A stretch of 21,784 nt of DNA, from assembly GCA_003427395.1 (NCBI GenBank), contig BFEA01000552.1, positions 482,232-504,015 on the forward strand, written 5' to 3'. Position numbers and translations under genes: made by a program. This stretch comes from Chara braunii (lineage: Eukaryota > Streptophyta > Charophyceae > Charales > Characeae). This document shows, piece by piece, positions 1-8,584 of this stretch; within the stretch, counting starts at the first letter, position 1; the number at the start of each line of letters is the position of its first letter. Below the pieces are notes generated by a model. The model made no database searches. It was not told the origin of the DNA and saw only the letters and a program-made list of their open reading frames with translations.

Positions 1-53
1 TGTAAAGCATGTCATGTCCCATACTTCCTTTTCCAAAAAAAGCAAGCTTCACT

Positions 54-56
<3 letters not shown>

Positions 57-88
<32 letters not shown>
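57..88. repeat. poly(T) run
   Basis: This is an uninterrupted run of 32 T, followed by shorter T blocks to position 100. It could be the A-tail of a minus-strand retroposon, but I found no matching direct repeat on the far side, so its origin is open. Confidence 0.9.
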
Positions 89-89
<1 letters not shown>

Positions 90-100
90 TTTGTTTTTTT

Positions 101-1286
101 GGAAAACAACCCAAGTGGATGCTAAAGGTGCTGATAAGAGGAGACACCACTAGCATGCTCGGGGAGGCTCCATCTATTGGTGGGGAGCGGCACCTGCTGG
201 AAATCGGGTCCAGCGTCCCTCAACAATTATAACCAGGTGTTCCGTAAACCACCCGAATTCATATCAATGTGCCACGTGTCCATCCCATAAAATGCATACG
301 TAGTCAACCGAAACGGCACACTGGCACCCTCAATCATATGATGAGCAGCATTGATTGCCCTCAACCGAGGGGATTAACTGCTCATCGTAGTTAAAACGAA
401 ATTCCTACTCCGAAACCCTCATCGTCCACTTAATACCCCCTTCCATGTTAACCCTGTTTCGGGGGCTGGGGGTGGCTGGGGGTGGGTGGGGGGGCACGAG
501 TGTGGGTGTATGTGTATGGGCGTAGCGAGTGTGATTGTTGATGTGTTGGTGTGTGTGGGCGTATATAGGCGTGTGTGATGACATATGGGTATATGCCCAA
601 GCACGATGACATTGTTCGAACAACACCCTTGCAAAGGTATCCATTCGTGTGATGCGGCAGCCGTATGGAAGGGCTGCCTTGGCAAGACTAGGCGGAGTGT
701 GGCTGTGGCTAACTTCTCCATCTAAAGCAAAGGATTGGGCCAAGGCAAGGCAGTTGGACAGCCTTTTTTTTTTTTTCAGAACCTCTTGGTTCTGGCTCCT
801 ACCATTCTGGGGAGCAACAGTCCGGTTCCTATTCCCCCGGCAAGTCAATGGACAGCTAACCCTAAGGAGTATGGAAACCTTGTATCAAGGGCGCTTCATG
901 CACTGCACATGGAAAGGGCTTTTGGGACCCTCTTGAAGACTTGAACGGACAAGGGTTCCATATAATAGTGCGCAAGGGTGTGGGTCAGTCAGACCTAACC
1001 TTGCCTTAGGACGGGAGCATTTTCAGTCAGTAGTATTGGGTGGACGTTGGGGAGAGGGCCGTGCCGCCATAGGGCATGGAAATTCTAAAGGGGCGGAGAA
1101 ATTTCAGGCCTCGCCATCATGGAGATTGAGCAGCTTAAAAATGCCATGCCATTCCAAAAGGGCAGAGCTCCAGAAAGGTCTAAAGGTTTCCAGTCAGCTC
1201 AGCAGAGTGCGTTATAGCTACCCGATCATGGGGTCAGACGGCTCAAAACCGGTGGGTGAAATCCAGAAAAGAGGGCAAAGGAAAAT
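101..1286. other. anonymous DNA, no gene supported
   Basis: The stretch has mixed composition. It holds a G-rich tract at 461-494, an imperfect GT-rich zone near 519-590 and a 13-T run at 764-776. Open frames here (the longest is about 147 codons on the minus strand) are low in complexity or shadow the GT-rich zone, and show no recognisable domain. I see no gene. Confidence 0.5.
461..494 (+). other. G-quadruplex-prone tract
   Basis: Six or more runs of three to seven G are separated by one to three bases (pattern G5-CT-G5-TG2-CT-G5-T-G3-T-G7). This matches the usual G4 sequence rule. Whether it folds or matters in the cell is unknown. Confidence 0.6.
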
Positions 1287-1297
1287 GAAAACTGGTT
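1287..1297 (+). repeat. 5' target-site duplication of the U6 retrocopy
   Basis: The 11-mer GAAAACTGGTT lies directly before the first base of the U6 copy and recurs exactly at 1436-1446, directly after its A-rich tail. Confidence 0.9.
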
Positions 1298-1315
1298 GTC
1301 CTTCGGGACATCCGT

Positions 1316-1347
<32 letters not shown>

Positions 1348-1435
1348 GGCCCCTGCGCAAGGATGACACGCATAAATTGAGAAATGGTCCAAATTAAAAA
1401 GAAAAAAAAAAGAAAAAAAAAAAAAGAAAAGAAAA
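1298..1435 (+). pseudogene. U6 snRNA retrocopy with A-rich tail
   Basis: Positions 1298-1395 are a near full-length U6 spliceosomal RNA. They contain the 5' hairpin GTCC-TTCG-GGAC, the ACAGAGA box within GATACAGAGAAGATTAGC, the conserved core ATGGCCCCTGCGCAAGGATG, and the plant-type 3' end GAGAAATGGTCCAAATT. U6 pairs with the 5' splice site and with U4/U2 in the spliceosome. A true plant U6 gene should end in a T-run (Pol III terminator) and have an upstream sequence element and a TATA box near -25. None is visible. Instead the copy runs into about 40 nt of A-rich DNA (1396-1435), and an 11-bp perfect direct repeat encloses the whole unit. That is the signature of LINE-type retroposition, so I call it a processed copy. 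The body is so well preserved that the insertion looks recent. A functional gene remains possible but unlikely. Confidence 0.9.
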
Positions 1436-1446
1436 GAAAACTGGTT
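1436..1446 (+). repeat. 3' target-site duplication of the U6 retrocopy
   Basis: Exact repeat of the 11-mer at 1287-1297, placed directly after the A-rich tail. Confidence 0.9.
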
Positions 1447-2540
1447 GGGCGTACCAGTCTGAATCTGACCAGTGTGAAAGGGCTCGAAGGCTGCTAGCGA
1501 GCAGCTCTAATAAATATGCACGCGGTCTAGAAGGGTCATTTCCACATGGCACATTCTTAGTCAGCGGAGCAGAACGAAGCACGTGCCGAGGCTACTGCTC
1601 TGGAAGCAGCCTTCACCAAGGAAGCTCTACGTAGATGGCAGCCGACAATATTTGTAATCGCGATAGTTTCAGTGGCTATATCGGTCACAGAGGTTTTTGT
1701 CTGAAGAAGGAGATGTTAAGTGTGATGATTGCTAATCAACATGCGGGGGGGAAATGTACAAAGTTATGCTCGCCGAAGTAGCAGGCGATTTGATCGAGAC
1801 GATCAATGAATCGCTGCATTCAAATTTCAAATTGATTGTACAAATTGGTGATTGTCATTGATTGCTACTTTGCACCGCATTTTATGCAAGTTCTTCTGTC
1901 TTTTGACAGCTCGCTCCTTATGCATTCGCGGAACTGTGAAATGACCCTTGACTGCACCTGTCTCCTCATTGTCTGCTCGCGTGCACCTATCAGTTTGATT
2001 GTCGGCTTGTCTGCGTGATTGTGTAGGTGTGCCTGGTTAAATGAGTTGCTAATCTTTTGTAGTTTGGAACTTGTGTATATATATCACATTGATGGATAGA
2101 GAGTTATGACCGTATCCGTAGTGAAGTAAAACGTTATCGTCCTCAGTCATGGCCATAGCGATTGCTCACTCGAAGAGTAAGGAGCCTGAGAGACTACAGG
2201 TGAAGCAACTTTTCAGGACTTGCAAGTTGCCTCAACCAGGCTCTATGAAGTGATTGCCACGGATTTTTTTTATTTTTCATTTTTTTTAATTTTTTTTTAA
2301 ACATTTCTCCATTGCCACTGATTGGTTCTTAAGTGAGTCAATTTTGGTGGTCTGCTGTGGAAAGGACTATATGGCCGTGCTTGGAAGTCTTGCATATGTC
2401 ATGTTGCAGTATGCAGGTGTTAGACTCCGATGATTTTCCAAGTCGAACATTCCTTAGGGGGGCGGAGATAAAGAAGGACGAGAACTTACATTCCGCACAT
2501 TGATACATAAAGCTTGCTGAGCCCAGTTCGGCTTTGTGTG
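1447..2540. other. anonymous DNA, no gene supported
   Basis: No domain-like reading frame, RNA gene or clear repeat was seen. There is a T-rich patch at 2263-2300. Open frames are 60-90 codons and unremarkable. Confidence 0.5.
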
Positions 2541-2545
2541 CGTGG

Positions 2546-2576
<31 letters not shown>

Positions 2577-2595
2577 CCGAAAAAAAAAAAAAAAA
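2546..2595 (+). repeat. poly(A) tract
   Basis: Thirty A (2546-2575), the interruption GCCG, then about 16 A. Further A-rich sequence follows at 2689-2750. It is tail-like, but no flanking direct repeat was found. Confidence 0.9.
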
Positions 2596-2865
2596 TCTGA
2601 AATTTTGAAAAACAAATATGTTGTCCAGGATTGGAATTCGACCAACTTTTGGCTGAGGGTCACTTCAGAGTTCCTTATAAACTCGGAAAAAAAAACAAAA
2701 AAAAAAACGAAAACTAAAGCCAAAATAATAAAAAATAATATTTAAATATACCCCTTGGAACTTGGAAGTCAAAATCCCATTCAACCCTCTTCAAAACCCA
2801 TGTATACCTCCATCCCGGCCCTTTAAAACCCATCTATACGACCTCTTCAACACACTCTTCCCATA

Positions 2866-2889
2866 GGGCGGGCGGGTGGGTGGGCAGGG
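2866..2889 (+). other. G-quadruplex motif
   Basis: Six GGG runs are separated by one or two bases (GGGCGGGCGGGTGGGTGGG, then CAGGG). This is a textbook G4-forming pattern. It lies just after two copies of an AAAACCCATNTATAC-type word at about 2795 and 2826. Confidence 0.7.
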
Positions 2890-3226
2890 TAATCAACAGG
2901 GCAATCAACAAGCTAACCGGGAGGGTGAGCAGAAGGAGATGAGAAAGTAGAGTATACAGCAGCATGCAAAGCAGCAGAGTCGCAAGGGATCATGCCACGG
3001 CACAGAGACAAAAGTTAGCCAGTTGACTATCGATTTGTTCAGTGATTGTTTTTTGTTGTGCAATAGCAGAAAGCAAACTTGGATCAAGCAGGAAATCATC
3101 AACTGCTTACACCACAAGTAGAACTCTACAGACTGCAGGTTCACGCCATCATCAGAGTAAGGTAGTCACCACTTCAACAAATGTCTGTCATCACCAGGGA
3201 ACACCGGCACAACAGGCCCCCTAAAA

Positions 3227-3242
3227 GTGTTGCAGACATTCC
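3227..3242 (-). repeat. target-site duplication of U2 retrocopy (tail side)
   Basis: The 16-mer GTGTTGCAGACATTCC occurs here and again exactly at 3352-3367, enclosing the minus-strand U2 copy. Confidence 0.92.
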
Positions 3243-3351
3243 TTTTTACAGAACAAAATGATCCATGGGTCACGAATCAGATATTGAACTGATCAGCACA
3301 GATACTACGCTTTGATCTATGTTTAGCCAAAAGGCCGAGAAAGGTGGTATT
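3243..3351 (-). pseudogene. U2 snRNA retrocopy, 3'-truncated
   Basis: Read on the minus strand from 3350, the copy carries the U2 5' end (ATACC, then TTTCTCGGCCTTTTGGCTAA) and the branch-site-pairing word GTAGTATCTG. It continues with TGATCAGTTCAATATCTGAT and stops within stem-loop IIa at GTGACCCAT (near 3265). A functional U2 is roughly 190 nt, so more than half is missing, including the Sm site. It differs from the other U2 copy here by a 3-nt insertion near the 5' end and a 5-nt insertion after GGCTAA. The non-U2 segment 3243-3264 ends in five A on the minus strand, a very short tail. The perfect 16-bp TSD shows insertion by retroposition. It cannot serve as a working U2. Confidence 0.9.
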
Positions 3352-3367
3352 GTGTTGCAGACATTCC
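3352..3367 (-). repeat. target-site duplication of U2 retrocopy (5' side)
   Basis: Exact second copy of the 16-mer at 3227-3242, one base beyond the U2 5' end. Confidence 0.92.
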
Positions 3368-3513
3368 ATACAAACAAGCATGGACTATTTAGCATATCAT
3401 ATCGCTACTCACTTAGACACGGAGGAAACGACCAGACGGAACACAAAGCGGACAACATAAAAAACACAAAGAACCACTGGAAGAAAAGAAGTTATGGATA
3501 CTGCGATTGCAAG

Positions 3514-3517
<4 letters not shown>

Positions 3518-3574
<57 letters not shown>

Positions 3575-3575
3575 N

Positions 3576-3642
<67 letters not shown>
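3518..3642 (+). repeat. compound (TG)n-N-(GA)n microsatellite
   Basis: About 57 nt of TG repeats end at an undetermined base (3575), followed by about 67 nt of GA repeats. The N sits exactly at the unit switch, so the true length and junction are not known. Reading frames through it are not genes. Confidence 0.97.
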
Positions 3643-3644
<2 letters not shown>

Positions 3645-4038
3645 GAAATGGACGTAATATGTGCGCGTTGTACATTATCACCACAACAGCCCCTGTTCCA
3701 GCCAGATGAGTAGATCCAAAATCCAAGCAGCTTTACATTTACTGCAGACAATGAAGCACACTGAAAATGAGCCAATCCAACAATGAAACAGTTGTACCTC
3801 TATAGGAACCAAGATGAAGCACAACAGATCTGTTATATGAACTTATATCCATTTCTTCACTATCTTTACTCCGGCTTTCTTTGGGGTACCCCTTTTATTT
3901 GTTCTCGCAGCTCACCTTTTACCATGCCTCTCACGTACAAGGTTCGCCACGTTGACTGTGGTTGAGAACACAAGCTGCCCACATCCCCGTGTGCCATAAT
4001 GGCCCTCTTGCATGCTATGAAAGGAGGCAGAGTAAAGG
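3643..4038. other. anonymous DNA, no gene supported
   Basis: Unique-looking sequence of average composition. The open frames on both strands are short and show no domain. Confidence 0.5.
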
Positions 4039-4063
4039 TGTGTGTGTGTGTGTGTGTGTGTGA
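4039..4063 (+). repeat. (GT)n microsatellite
   Basis: About 25 nt of GT repeats. Confidence 0.95.
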
Positions 4064-4083
4064 ACTGTGATTTGTAGGAATAC

Positions 4084-4390
4084 ATGTACCCAACCTAACC
4101 ACACCCAATTTGAAAACCAACCACCCATACCCACTGTATACCTGGCCTACCAGACCTTTACCCATCTCCACCTGCTCCAAAAGAAAAAGACGTGTACCCA
4201 TACCTGCCTTATCTGAACCTCTTCAGACTGTAACTGCCCATACCTGCCCATGGACTTTTTTTTTTCAAAACCACCCATGGCCACGTGAACCCAAACTATT
4301 TGTTAACCACTCATACCCTACGCAGCCCAGGTTTTCTTTACCAGTACCCACCCACAATTGTAGGCACCCACCCGTAACCAGCCATGCCCG
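4084..4390 (+). repeat. degenerate CCCATACC-type minisatellite, block 1
   Basis: Variants of ACCCATACC, TACCTGCCC and CACCCATGG recur roughly every 10-25 bases, separated by unrelated spacers. No strict period holds, so this looks like an old, decayed tandem array. A second block lies at 4905-5160. Confidence 0.55.
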
Positions 4391-4595
4391 TCTCCTGAGT
4401 CCTGACGCTTGCTGCGGCTGCTGATCACACCTGAAACGCCCTCCTGCTGGGTCACACCTGCGACGCCGGCCATGGACGCTATGGAGGATGGACAATTACG
4501 GGTGGCGGGGAGGACGAAGGGTGGGGACGTGAACGACGGTTGGAGACTCCGGGGAGTAGTGGGAACACGGAATGGAAAGGGGCGGGAGGCAATGG

Positions 4596-4680
4596 CCTTG
4601 CTCCGCTACTCGCGAAATGTTGAAAATGAGAATGAATCTTTTTGTTTTCTTCTTTGCATTTCGTGAGTGGTGAAGCGAGG
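4596..4680 (+). other. 85-nt foldback (imperfect inverted repeat)
   Basis: Arms 4596-4619 and 4657-4680 (24 nt each) pair with five differences, all transitions, so an RNA of the right strand could keep them as G-U pairs. The loop is 37 nt and A/T-rich. It could be a small MITE remnant or a hairpin RNA. No transcription signal is visible. Confidence 0.6.
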
Positions 4681-4746
4681 CAACACTCGAAAGGTCCAAC
4701 TCGAAGTCAGGAAACTTTTGGGCTTTCAACAACGCAGCGGCACGGC

Positions 4747-4763
4747 AAAAAAAAAAAAAAAAA
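4747..4763 (+). repeat. poly(A) run
   Basis: Seventeen A between GCAGCGGCACGGC and GGCTGTTTGGG. No convincing flanking direct repeat was found. Confidence 0.9.
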
Positions 4764-4904
4764 GGCTGTTTGGGACTTTTGACGAGGCAGCGGGATAAAT
4801 TTCTTTTCGCCTAGAAGTTGTAGTGGCATGAGAGGGGGGCCGAGGGAGGGGGGTGGCTGGACTGGGGAGTTGGAATGGGTAGGCACCAGGTATTCCACGG
4901 TAAC

Positions 4905-5160
4905 CCGATAGGAACCTGTCTACCCACCCGTACCCATACCATTTTTTTTCGTTGCCACCTGTACGTGCCCATACCTGTTCTATGTTTCTTTTTGGCCGCC
5001 CATACTAGGGTTTTTTCTTTCCCCCCTGCCCCTACCTGCCCTTACCCGCCCATGATCTCCATAAGGACAACTGTGCCCGCCCTAACAACGGGCACTATTG
5101 TTTTGCCTGCCCATACCGAACTCCCACTTTGGAAGGGGTACCCAGCACCACCCATAACCT
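4905..5160 (+). repeat. degenerate CCCATACC-type minisatellite, block 2
   Basis: The same vocabulary as 4084-4390 appears (TACCCACCCGTACCCATACC, CCCATACCTG, TACCTGCCC, TTACCCGCCC, CCCATACC). The two blocks are separated by about 500 nt that contain the foldback. Confidence 0.55.
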
Positions 5161-5217
5161 AGCGGTTACAGTTGGGTACGGTCGAGTACGGGCAACGGTG
5201 ACCTGTTCGCCCTCGCT

Positions 5218-5410
<193 letters not shown>

Positions 5411-5412
<2 letters not shown>

Positions 5413-5720
5413 GAACCGCATCCCTAAGTGAAACCCTTCCTTTTTCAAGCTACAGTTATGTGGGCTTTCCGCTGGGACTTTCTAGGGCACACTCACAATA
5501 GAGTTTTCCAGGATGTGTCTGACCCGCCCCCCATTATGAACGCGGTCAGTCAAAGAGTCCAAGGGTGGGTGTGGCGTGAGTAAAGTCCAGGACTCCTGTG
5601 CAACCTGGGTTGTCAGGTTGTGTTACACATGTGGCTTGAGCCTCTGCCAACCCCCAACGAAAACCACATAGTTTTCAAGTTTAAAATTTGAACTGTGTTT
5701 ATCGGACTTTATCATCTTTC
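5411..5720. other. anonymous DNA, no gene supported
   Basis: No repeat, RNA gene or convincing reading frame is seen. Confidence 0.45.
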
Positions 5721-5796
5721 TGAAACCATTAGGTTTGAAGTTGGAACTTGGAGATTTCTGAAACCATTAGGTTTGAAGTTGGAACTTGGAGATTTT
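5721..5796 (+). repeat. two 38-bp tandem copies
   Basis: The unit beginning TGAAACCATTAGGTTTG occurs at 5721-5758 and again at 5759-5796, with one difference in the last base. A purine-rich A tract (5809-5836) follows shortly after. Confidence 0.97.
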
Positions 5797-6037
5797 ACAC
5801 TGTCAAAATAGAAAAAAAAGAAAAAGAAAAAAAAAGCAGAGGTGTCACTCTCCTGCTTGCAGATTGCACAAGCTTCAATCCTTACAACCACCACCACCTG
5901 GTCACGACATCAGCCTTTCTGCCCACTTTGCTCGGTTCTAATTTACCACATTCAGCTTCTGCTAAGGTCCATTTCGCCGCAACCAACCGCCTCTTCTCGT
6001 AACCTAACGAGCAGCCTCATGTCACCAGAACTTCCTG

Positions 6038-6060
6038 CACACACACACACACACACAAAA

Positions 6061-6107
<47 letters not shown>

Positions 6108-6220
6108 ATATATAAATAAACAAATCATAATAATAATAATAATAATAATAATATAATAATAATAATAATAATATAATAATAATAATAATAATATAATAAT
6201 AATAATAATAATAATAATAA
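6038..6220 (+). repeat. compound (CA)n-(AAAT)n-(AAT)n microsatellite
   Basis: CA repeats (6038-6057) pass into AAAT/AAATA repeats (about 6057-6120) and then AAT repeats (about 6125-6220). The AAT section has an AT interruption at 6151, 6171 and 6191, exactly 20 bases apart, which makes a small higher-order repeat. Confidence 0.95.
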
Positions 6221-6531
6221 ATCATCAGCATGCTATTATAGGGGATAGCCAGGCAAGAAGGCACCAACTACACATTTGTGCTCTAGACCAACATTCTCAC
6301 TCTTCCTCTAGCATTTTAAACATGTGCTTGTTTTGCCATCGTTTCCCGACTCAAATTGATATCATTATAAAATGTGACAAAGCAAGGGGAATAAAACTTA
6401 GGGGAAGGGTGTCAGTACCGACATCCATTTCAGACCTTGCGAGGAATATTTTCCTGGTCACTATCGACATCTTGCACAAAGATTCCAAATCCAAGTTGTG
6501 TTGCCCTTTAGAGAAAAAGCTTGGTAGTGCC

Positions 6532-6583
6532 CACTTCTCAAAATAGCTTGATTGTGTGCACTTCTCAAAATAGCTTTTTTTTT
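6532..6583 (+). repeat. 27-bp tandem duplication next to a T run
   Basis: CACTTCTCAAAATAGCTT occurs at 6532-6549 and exactly again at 6559-6576, where it runs into nine or ten T. Confidence 0.95.
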
Positions 6584-6589
6584 ATTGGG

Positions 6590-7600
6590 ATGCTTCTTAA
6601 CCGAAACCTTCATTTTTTGTACTTGTCAGCTGGCTGAATGGTACTCGCATGAATTCCTAAGTTAGTAAAGTTACAGATAAAGTTGATAAACAGTTTAAAT
6701 CCCATGGGTTCAATGCTGTTAGAGGCTACTGTCGTTCAAGGGAATGAAGTATGAGCTGCTTCTTCTAGTCGACTAATAGTTATTGAGACTCTCCTCTTTT
6801 TAGATATGACAAAAGAAAAAAAGAATAGTAACGCTAGTAGAAACTCTCTTTCAAGAAATAGAAGAGAAGATAGGGCACAAATTCCTTCTTTCAGGTGGTT
6901 ATGCCTTGAAAATTCAACTTAAGCTCATTCAAATAACAAATAAAACGAGACTTGTTAGTAAGTACATCGTACTTGTAAAATGGTAATTCGATTTTATGTT
7001 GTGTGGTATTAAATGATTTTATATCTGCTTAAATAAGTTATTCTCTTGCACATTTCACTTTTTTTGCTTACCTACAATATGACTCGTATATTGCAATACA
7101 ACTTTATTATGAAGACGATAGACCAAAGTTTAAACTTAATTATGCAATACAATTATATAACCTACAAAATGACTCTTAGATTTCTTGTAGAGGCACAATG
7201 GAGCAACCACTGAAATCTTCTTACCAGAATGGAGCAGCTGCTTCAATTTTCCTGTGTGATGAAACCAGACAACAACACAATGGACAAAACCACTCAACAT
7301 CATTAGAATCTTATCTGCTTAGCAACTCTTACCTTCTTCCTCCACTCTTGTGTCTTTGTTTTTGTCTCCTTTCTATTTACATTCATTAGTTTAAGCCTTT
7401 AAGGAGTTTCTTTATTTTTCTTTTTGTCTTGGCTTATAACAGGCGCAATACACTTTTGGATGCGTCAACCATACACAACCTCACCAATCACGTGTCTACT
7501 CAACAAAGGACCTCAATCCTATGTCAAGGTCTGACAATCAATGAAGTGTGCAAATAGTTAACATTGCACAATATCAATGCAAACCAAGCAAGGCAAGGAA
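6590..7600. other. AT-rich anonymous DNA
   Basis: No domain-bearing frame was found. A 63-codon open frame at 7198-7389 shows no homology I recognise. The perfect palindrome AAGTTTAAACTT lies at 7126-7137. Confidence 0.45.
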
Positions 7601-8200
7601 ATCCAAATATAAACAACGTCAAACCATAAAATGGGAACACAAAACAATTGGAAGAAGTTGACAACATCTTTGTCCATTTACAAAAAAATATTGACCATAA
7701 CCCTCAACACAACAATAACCATGACGATGAACTTAAATAATGTGATCGAGTAATAAATATCACCAACAAGGTGGAAAACAGCATAGATCAAATACACTAG
7801 ATAGGTGAGAAAAAATCAAATGGCTTAATGGATAACATTTCACAAAATCAACAAATGGAAAATACAAGCAGCATGAACAAGACGAGATCAACAAGATGCA
7901 CAAGAAAAACAAAATCGACAAAGTTGGCAAAATTGATTAGTAAGGTATGATTCATAAAATGAATAAGATTTATTAGATCTCTTTGACGAATAAGATGGAT
8001 ATCAAAAATAAGATTAGATGACAACACATTAGATAATCAAAATCAACAAGCTCGATTACAAATATACAGCAGCCTCAGCAGGATCAATAAGATTGATTAA
8101 ATATATAATATATATAAGGATCCAAAAGATTGATTAAGTGTACAATACATACGATACATAGGTATGAGGTAGATAAGATAAACAAGACAAAAGACATCAG
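7600..8200 (+). repeat. A-rich degenerate repeat of GATCAACAAG/AATAAGAT words
   Basis: Variants such as GATCAACAAGATG, GAATAAGAT, AATCAACAAG, GATCAATAAGATTGATTAA and AAGATTGATTAA recur over about 500 bases with no fixed period. It reads as a decayed minisatellite or simple-sequence-derived region. No gene is visible. Confidence 0.45.
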
Positions 8201-8584
8201 ATCTTATAGGTTTCTGATGTCTGGAGCTCGAATGTCTGACCGGATCTTGAATATTCCGACTGGTATTCAAGTTTTTTTTTTTGTCCAGAATTTCCAACAA
8301 ACTTTTTTTTTGACTTTTTCTAATTCCAAAACTTGAAAAAGGTATATTTTTGTTTTTTTTTTACTCTCCAAATTTATTACGAATTTGAAAGTTGACCATC
8401 CGCCAAATGTTGTTTGTGTTGGAGTCCTCTACAATTTTTTTCATAATGCACAACCTATCTTCTCCATTGGACGTGAGGAACAACGTGTCGATCATTAGTG
8501 CTCGGACACTTTGTGCGGTTCACTTCTAACACACTACGACTACATATGCATCTCCAATTTTCTGTAGCAACTTTTGGCCTATGT

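Noticed and set aside
405-848. 147-codon minus-strand frame
   Set aside because: His/Thr/Pro-rich sequence produced by the GT- and G-rich zone, with no domain.
764-856. Retroposon bounded by the T run and the 8-mer TGGACAGC
   Set aside because: An 8-bp repeat over such a short distance is weak, and the insert of about 74 bp has no known source.
1298-1395. Functional U6 gene
   Set aside because: No T-run terminator and no USE/TATA, and an A-rich tail and a perfect TSD are present.
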